This document shows, piece after piece, positions 7,709 to 11,750 of a stretch of DNA of 11,750 nt (positions are counted from its first letter, which is position 1; each line of letters opens with the position of its first letter). The notes below the pieces were generated by a model, which was given only the letters and a program-made list of their open reading frames with translations, did not search any database and was not told where the DNA came from. The DNA is from Alcaligenaceae bacterium (lineage in GTDB: Bacteria > Pseudomonadota > Gammaproteobacteria > Burkholderiales > Burkholderiaceae): assembly GCA_947445495.1 (NCBI GenBank), contig CANFEI010000012.1:1-11750 (forward strand), read 5' to 3'. A program made the position numbers and the translations under genes.

Positions 7709-8454
7709 CGACAGCCGCCGCGCAAAAAATTCTGCTCGAAATTCGTAACGTCAATAAGAATTTTGGTGGGCTGCAAGCCATTTCAGACGTCACGCTCGAC
7801 CTTCCTGCAGGCGTCATTACGACGCTTGTTGGACCCAATGGCGCAGGGAAAACGACCCTATTTAATCTGATCACCGGACACCTCATCCCTTCAAGCGGCA
7901 CTATGCACTGGCTGGGTGAATCGCTCAAGGGTATTGAACCTTGGCGAATCGCCCGCATGGGTATCGCACGAACCTTTCAAGATTTACGCCTCTTTAGCCA
8001 AATGACGGTGCAAGAGAACATCATGACGGTGATGGAGCGCAGCAGCTGGCTGTGGCAAGACGGTCGTCAAGCAGCAGAAAAGCGCGTCAAAGAGATTCTG
8101 GATGAAACGCAACTCACCGAGAAGCGTGCCGAACGTGCAGTAGATCTGGCCTATGCAGAACGTAAGTTTCTTAGTCTGGCGCGCATCATGGCAAGCGAGG
8201 CGAAGCTTTGGTTACTTGACGAACCCGCTTCCGGGCTAGATCCAAGATCTTTCGATCGTTTTGTTGCCCTATTACGCGACTACGTAAAGCGCGGTATCAC
8301 CATCTGCATCATCGAACATAATTTGGATATTGTGATCAAGCTATCGGACCGCGTCGCGTTCCTGGATCAAGGAAAACTATTAGCACAAGGTAGCTCGCAA
8401 GACATCCTAAAGGATCCCCATCTGGCGGCGATTTATTTTGGAGATCGCTCATGA
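7705..8454 (+). CDS. livG: ABC transporter ATPase, LivG family, with degenerate signature motif
   Basis: This 249-residue ATPase subunit carries Walker A GPNGAGKT (43-50), the Q-loop Q92 (TFQD), Walker B LWLLDEP (168-174, with D172 and E173), D-loop SGLD (176-179) and the switch H205 (IIEHN). The ABC signature, normally LSGGQ and in E. coli LivG LAYGQ, reads LAYAERK at 148-154. The key Gly and Gln are therefore replaced by Ala and Glu. The C-terminal SDRVAFLDQGKLLAQG (214-229) is typical of LivG. It energises transport together with LivF. GGGAG lies 8 bases before the ATG, which overlaps the livM stop. Its own stop overlaps the livF start, so LivG and LivF are probably made in equal amounts. 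Confidence 0.94.
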   Translation: MTTAAAQKILLEIRNVNKNFGGLQAISDVTLDLPAGVITTLVGPNGAGKTTLFNLITGHLIPSSGTMHWLGESLKGIEPWRIARMGIARTFQDLRLFSQMTVQENIMTVMERSSWLWQDGRQAAEKRVKEILDETQLTEKRAERAVDLAYAERKFLSLARIMASEAKLWLLDEPASGLDPRSFDRFVALLRDYVKRGITICIIEHNLDIVIKLSDRVAFLDQGKLLAQGSSQDILKDPHLAAIYFGDRS

Positions 8455-9167
8455 GTCAAACTAATTTTCTTGAGGCAAAGAGCCTGAGAGTGGGTTATGG
8501 GGGTAGACCCGTACTCGAGAACTTTAACGTTACCCTAGGCCACAACGAAGTCTTGTGTTTGATTGGGCACAACGGCGCTGGCAAGTCGACCTTACTCAAA
8601 GCCCTTTTCGGTTTAGTGCCGTTAAACCACGGGACTATTTTGCTCGAAGGACAAACCATCGAGCGGCCAGACCCACGCGGTATGAATGCTGCCGGGATCG
8701 CACTCGTACCAGAAGGTCGTGGCGTATTCCCAGGACTGACCGTCGCAGAGATTATGCGATTGGGTTTTTGGGCAAATGCTATCCCCCCCGGCGAGCAAGC
8801 GGCGCGGCTGGACTGGGTCATGGATGTACTGCCGATGATCAAGAAGTTTTATCAGCAGCGTGCAGGCACGCTCTCCGGAGGACAACAACAAATGGTCTCG
8901 CTCGGGCGCGCCCTTCTCAGTCAACCACGTTGTCTGCTGCTCGACGAGCCCTCGATTGGCCTGGCACCGAAACTGTTTCAAGACCTCGTGGGTCCGATAC
9001 GAGCGCTACAACAAGAACGCAAGATGTCTATCTTGATTGTCGAACAGAACGTACGTGAAGCGCTCAAGATATCTGATCGGGTGATCGTCATGAAATCTGG
9101 AGAGATCATCCGAGAAGGAACTCCCGAGGCGTTCAGCAACAACACCGAGCTCATGGAACTGTATTGA
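8451..9167 (+). CDS. livF: ABC transporter ATPase, LivF family
   Basis: The 238-residue protein has Walker A GHNGAGKS (39-46), the LivF-typical VPEGRGVFPGLTV (86-98), a canonical signature LSGGQQQ (141-147), Walker B LLLDEP (162-167, with D165 and E166) and IGLAP (169-173). The switch position holds Q199 (VEQN) instead of His, as is normal for LivF. It forms a heterodimer with LivG on the cytoplasmic face of the permease. GGAGA lies 6 bases before the ATG, which overlaps the livG stop by 4 bases. The stop is followed after one base by the synthetase start codon. Confidence 0.95.
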   Translation: MSQTNFLEAKSLRVGYGGRPVLENFNVTLGHNEVLCLIGHNGAGKSTLLKALFGLVPLNHGTILLEGQTIERPDPRGMNAAGIALVPEGRGVFPGLTVAEIMRLGFWANAIPPGEQAARLDWVMDVLPMIKKFYQQRAGTLSGGQQQMVSLGRALLSQPRCLLLDEPSIGLAPKLFQDLVGPIRALQQERKMSILIVEQNVREALKISDRVIVMKSGEIIREGTPEAFSNNTELMELY

Positions 9168-9168
9168 G

Positions 9169-10086
9169 ATGCTCGCTGTCGGCACGCTTGACTCGCTCTA
9201 CGAGAATCATCTTGAACAGTTCCCTGAACGCAGTATTCTGATTCAAGACGGACGTGCACTGAGCTACAGTGCGTTTAACAACCAAGTTTCCCTGACTCGC
9301 TCTTGGCTTTCTGCTCAAGGGGTCAAGAGCGGCGATCGTGTCGCAGTATGGGTGGTCAACCGCTCCGAGTGGCTCATGCTGTTTTTTGCGCTTGCGCAAC
9401 TGAATGCCACACTCGTGGCAGTCAACACAAAATATCGTAGCCACGAACTGCAGTACATCCTGAGCAATTCACAGGCATCGATACTCGTCCTACAGCTTAA
9501 TTTTCGAAAGATTGATTTTGCCCAAGTTATCCAAGGGGTAGATGGAAAGGCTCTGCCCTTTCTTGAAAAAATCATCATGTTGGATGCCCAGAGCGACGCA
9601 CCGATGCAGCTCCTTGATAAACCGGTCATCGCGTTTGATATACCGCTCGTCAAGACGTCTCCCAACACAAAGATAACGTCTAACCCAGTTCACGCAAACG
9701 CGAACCCTGATGCGCTCGCTGCGTTCTTTACAACCTCTGGAACCACCAGAGGCCCTAAACTCGTGATGCACACTCAGCGCACGCTGACTGAACATGCAAA
9801 CGACGTTGCGCAAGGCTACAACTTTGCCGGCTCAGACAATCGCCTACTCTGTGCGTTACCGTTCTGTGGTGTCTTTGGTCTGAATAGCGCATTAGCTGCG
9901 ATTGCCGCGGGTATGCCGCTCGTACTGATGGATTTTTTGATGCCGCCAGTGCGAGCTCGCTCATCCAGTCAGAGCGCGTCACGCATGTTTTTGGTAGCGA
10001 CGAGATGCTACGAAGACTCATCGAACATGTCGATCAGCAAACGATTGAGCGCTCCGAGCCGTGTGACATTCCCTTTCCCGCCCTAA
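9169..10086 (+). CDS. Acyl-CoA synthetase, 5' frame (N-terminal part)
   Basis: This frame is genuine ligase sequence for its first 256 residues: the N-terminal subdomain and the A3 nucleotide-binding loop SGTTRGPK (190-197), followed by ALPFCGVFGLNSALAAIAAG (229-248). After F256 the next 49 residues are rich in Ser and Arg and look like out-of-frame translation, ending at a stop at 10084-10086. Taken alone, the product would lack A5, A7 and the C-terminal catalytic lysine and could not be an active ligase. There is only a weak GGA 11 bases before the ATG, so translation is probably coupled to livF. Confidence 0.7.
   Translation: MLAVGTLDSLYENHLEQFPERSILIQDGRALSYSAFNNQVSLTRSWLSAQGVKSGDRVAVWVVNRSEWLMLFFALAQLNATLVAVNTKYRSHELQYILSNSQASILVLQLNFRKIDFAQVIQGVDGKALPFLEKIIMLDAQSDAPMQLLDKPVIAFDIPLVKTSPNTKITSNPVHANANPDALAAFFTTSGTTRGPKLVMHTQRTLTEHANDVAQGYNFAGSDNRLLCALPFCGVFGLNSALAAIAAGMPLVLMDFLMPPVRARSSSQSASRMFLVATRCYEDSSNMSISKRLSAPSRVTFPFPP
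9933..9939 (+). other. Frameshift site: T6 run, slippery heptamer T TTT TTG
   Basis: In the 5' frame the codons are GAT TTT TTG, so bases 9933-9939 read T TTT TTG, of the X XXY YYZ form that permits -1 slippage. Slipping here joins exactly to the GAT codon at 9939 in the downstream frame. One extra T in the run (T7) would have the same effect, by transcriptional slippage or if one T was lost from the true sequence. A possible hairpin CGCTC/GAGCG lies at 9958-9976, farther away than usual for a stimulator. Confidence 0.75.
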
Positions 10087-10841
10087 GCCTGTTCGGTTTC
10101 GCCTCGTTCAGTCCGCGTTTTATTGAGTTAGCACGCGCACTCACGGCAAGAGGATTTCCACTGCGTGGCTTGTATGGTTCGAGTGAAGTGCACGCCTTGT
10201 TTTCAGTACAACGTCCAGACCTACCCCTGGAAGATCGGGCTTTGGGAGGCGGCATGCCCGCAGCGAATCCAAGGGCCCGCGTCCGCGTCAAGGACCCCGA
10301 TACAGGTCAATTATGTTCGCCCTACACGCCCGGTGAAATAGAAATATTCTCACCTACGTTGTTTAAAGGCTATTTCAATAACGACGAAGCGACCGCCAGC
10401 GCTTTCACTACAGACGGGTATTTCAAAACAGGCGATCTCGGCTATATGCGTGATGACGCAAGCTTTGTCTATTTGTCTCGAATGGGCGATACGATGAGGC
10501 TTGGTGGATTTTTAGTTGACCCCACCGAGATCGAGCATGTGTTAGCCGAGCAACCAGAAGTCGAAAGTGCGCAAGTGGTGGGGATTGAAATCAATGGACA
10601 GCTCAGGCCTGTTGCCTTTGCCACACCCAAACGAGATCAACCGGCACCCGATGCAGAAAAAATACGTGCACGGTTAGCTACAACACTCGCGGCGTTTAAA
10701 GTGCCGGTACACCTTTGGTTTATCGACGCGTTCCCCGCGACACAAAGCGCCAATGGCTTGAAGTTTCAACGTGTGAAACTTCGAGACATGGCGCTTGCAC
10801 GTTTACGCAGTGACGACGGGAATACCGGCGATCTTTGCTGA
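9936..10841 (+). CDS. Acyl-CoA synthetase, 3' frame (C-terminal part)
   Basis: The -1 frame is coding-like from just after the T run. It reads F-D-A-A-S-A-S-S-L-I-Q, then VTHVFGSDEMLRRLIEH, and goes through YGSSE, GEIEIFSPTLFKGYF, TGDLG and R-x-G-D-T-M-R-L-G-G-F to N-G-L-K-F-Q-R near the C-terminus. The first ATG in this frame is at 10005 and has no good ribosome binding site. It also leaves out conserved sequence upstream, so independent initiation is unlikely. The last codons overlap the fumarase gene on the other strand. Confidence 0.7.
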   Translation, partial: FDAASASSLIQSERVTHVFGSDEMLRRLIEHVDQQTIERSEPCDIPFPALSLFGFASFSPRFIELARALTARGFPLRGLYGSSEVHALFSVQRPDLPLEDRALGGGMPAANPRARVRVKDPDTGQLCSPYTPGEIEIFSPTLFKGYFNNDEATASAFTTDGYFKTGDLGYMRDDASFVYLSRMGDTMRLGGFLVDPTEIEHVLAEQPEVESAQVVGIEINGQLRPVAFATPKRDQPAPDAEKIRARLATTLAAFKVPVHLWFIDAFPATQSANGLKFQRVKLRDMALARLRSDDGNTGDLC

Positions 10842-11750
10842 CCACTCTTTTGGACCAGTGGTATGAACGGACGTACCGGTTGAGTCAACTGCTACAGTGA
10901 CCGGCATATCCACGACATCGAACTCATAGATGGCTTCCATGCCAAGATCAGCGAACCCGATTACTTTCGCTCCCTTGATCGCCTTGGACACCAAATAGGC
11001 AGCGCCGCCCACCGCCATCAAATAAGCCGATTTATGTTTGCGAATCGATTCAATCGTCGCAGGGCCACGCTCGGCTTTACCGATCATTGCAAACAGACCT
11101 GTCTGCTCGAGCATCATGTCAGTGAACTTATCCATCCTAGTCGAGGTGGTGGGGCCGGCAGGACCAACCACCTCGCCCCCCACAGGATCAACGGGCCCAA
11201 CGTAGTAAATCGTTTTGCCGTGAAACTCAACCGGCAATTTCTGACCTTTGGCGAGCATATCTTGAATACGCTTATGCGCCGCATCGCGGCCCGTTAGCAT
11301 TTTTCCGTTTAACAATAGCGTCTGGCCAGGCTTCCAACTCGCGACTTCTTCACGCGTGAGCTTGTTTAAGTCAACCTGCTTTGAAGACTTATAGTTTGGC
11401 GCCCAATGGACATCAGGCCAATCCGACAACGAAGGTCGATGCAAATGGGCCGGGCCCGATCCATCTAACTCAAAGTGCGCATGACGAGTCGCCGCGCAAT
11501 TCGGAATCATCGCCACAGGGAAGGAAGCAGCATGCGTTGCGAAGGTTTGAATTTTCACATCCAACACGGTGGTTAAACCACCCAGACCTTGCGCACCAAT
11601 ACCCAGCGCGTTGACCTTATGGTAGAGCTCGATGCGCAATTCTTCGATTTTATTTTTGGGGCCACGCTCAAGCAGCTCATACATGTCCAGATCTTCCATG
11701 AGCGACTGCTTAGCCATCAACACCGCTTTCTCGGCAGTCCCGCCCACGCC
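10803..11750 (-). CDS. fumA: Class I (iron-sulfur) fumarate hydratase, C-terminal 315 residues (5' end outside the window)
   Basis: The frame is open to the window edge and starts mid-protein with GVGGTAEKAVLMAK. No true start codon is visible, and the GTG at 11745-11747 is internal. Class I fumarases exceed 500 residues, so roughly 200 N-terminal residues are missing. The visible part includes NALGIGAQGLGGLTTVLDVK (about 48-66) and NCAATRHAHFELDG, whose Cys (codon 11496-11498) should be one of three ligands of the [4Fe-4S] cluster. The beta domain follows with GPVDPVGGEVVGPAGPTTST and KAERGP. The enzyme hydrates fumarate to (S)-malate in the TCA cycle. The two domains fused in one chain favour fumarase over two-subunit tartrate dehydratase. 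The stop codon (10803-10805) lies inside the convergent synthetase gene. The symbol is by class only. Confidence 0.93.
   Translation of the reverse strand, partial: GVGGTAEKAVLMAKQSLMEDLDMYELLERGPKNKIEELRIELYHKVNALGIGAQGLGGLTTVLDVKIQTFATHAASFPVAMIPNCAATRHAHFELDGSGPAHLHRPSLSDWPDVHWAPNYKSSKQVDLNKLTREEVASWKPGQTLLLNGKMLTGRDAAHKRIQDMLAKGQKLPVEFHGKTIYYVGPVDPVGGEVVGPAGPTTSTRMDKFTDMMLEQTGLFAMIGKAERGPATIESIRKHKSAYLMAVGGAAYLVSKAIKGAKVIGFADLGMEAIYEFDVVDMPVTVAVDSTGTSVHTTGPKEWSAKIAGIPVVTA
10841..10862. repeat. Inverted repeat ACCACT/AGTGGT at the convergent gene junction
   Basis: ACCACT (10841-10846) and AGTGGT (10857-10862) are perfect 6-base arms around a 10-base loop. The repeat begins at the last base of the synthetase stop codon and lies within the fumarase 3' coding end. 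Neither side is followed by a T run, so it is not a standard intrinsic terminator, though its position suits a transcript-end hairpin. Chance is possible. Confidence 0.3.

Larger units (their letters stand above)
1768..10841 (+). other. Predicted operon: split MFE-2 enzymes, CoA-transferase, HAAT ABC transporter, acyl-CoA synthetase
   Basis: Eight plus-strand genes follow one another with junctions of +2, -4, +48, +14, +13, -4, -4 and +1 bases. Three junctions are ATGA stop/start overlaps (3536-3539, 7705-7708, 8451-8454), a sign of translational coupling. The longest gap is the 48 bases before the binding-protein gene. The unit combines uptake, CoA activation, hydration and oxidation of an acid. 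Co-transcription is inferred from spacing and strand. Confidence 0.8.
9169..10841 (+). pseudogene. AMP-forming acyl-CoA synthetase, full-length gene interrupted by a frameshift
   Basis: Two overlapping reading frames together encode one adenylate-forming acyl-CoA ligase of 557 residues if the frame changes by -1 at the T6 run at 9933-9938. Around the join the restored protein reads MDF-FDAASASSLIQ, which flows naturally. In joined numbering the motifs are SGTTRGPK (A3 loop, 190-197), YGSSE (A5, 336-340), TGDLG (A7, 421-425) and N-G-L-K with K532 as the likely adenylation lysine. All core motifs of a working enzyme are present across the two halves. Such enzymes convert a carboxylate, ATP and CoA to acyl-CoA, AMP and PPi. 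The gene starts one base after livF and ends inside the 3' end of the convergent fumarase gene. It may be a recent pseudogene, a base-call error, or a gene read by slippage. Confidence 0.85.

Noticed and set aside
8555..9058. A 167-codon plus-strand frame inside livF
   Set aside because: It lies entirely within the clear ATPase gene in another frame, is rich in Arg, Thr and Ser, and shows no domain. It is a shadow frame.
10005..10841. The second synthetase frame as an independent gene starting at 10005
   Set aside because: There is no credible ribosome binding site, conserved ligase sequence continues upstream of that ATG in the same frame back to the T run, and a start there would cut the domain in half.

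Overview
The window looks like chromosomal DNA of a betaproteobacterium, probably Burkholderiales. This is inferred from the moderate GC content, the compact HAAT-type (branched-chain amino acid family) transporter operon joined to acyl-CoA enzymes, and a class I fumarase close by. No marker gene fixes the taxon. I saw no tRNA, rRNA, CRISPR array, insertion sequence or phage gene.

Layout. The left edge (1-1462, minus strand) carries eutB and the first 27 codons of eutC, the two subunits of adenosylcobalamin-dependent ethanolamine ammonia-lyase. A 305-base divergent intergenic region (1463-1767) follows. From it a plus-strand operon of eight genes runs to 10841. The genes are an SDR of the MFE-2 dehydrogenase type, a MaoC/hydratase-2 enoyl-CoA hydratase, a family III (CaiB/BaiF) CoA-transferase, a periplasmic binding protein, two LivH/LivM-type permeases, two LivG/LivF-type ATPases, and an AMP-forming acyl-CoA synthetase split by a frameshift. 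Junctions are tight: +2, -4, +48, +14, +13, -4, -4 and +1 bases. The right edge (10803-11750, minus strand) holds the C-terminal part of a class I fumarase, whose 3' end overlaps the synthetase tail to tail by 39 bases.

How the genes fit together (inference). The binding protein and ABC transporter import an organic acid. The CoA-transferase and/or the synthetase turn it into a CoA thioester. The hydratase adds water across a 2-enoyl-CoA, and the SDR oxidises the (3R)-hydroxyacyl-CoA to 3-ketoacyl-CoA. The hydratase and dehydrogenase are two separate genes that match the two catalytic domains of eukaryotic peroxisomal MFE-2, in the same order. No acyl-CoA dehydrogenase or thiolase is present, which suggests an already unsaturated substrate or enzymes encoded elsewhere.

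The best lead is the synthetase. Its reading frame breaks at a run of six T (9933-9938). Together with the next G this forms a slippery heptamer of the form T TTT TTG, and a -1 shift there restores a complete 557-residue enzyme. A sequencing or assembly error or a young pseudogene is the likelier explanation; programmed slippage remains possible.
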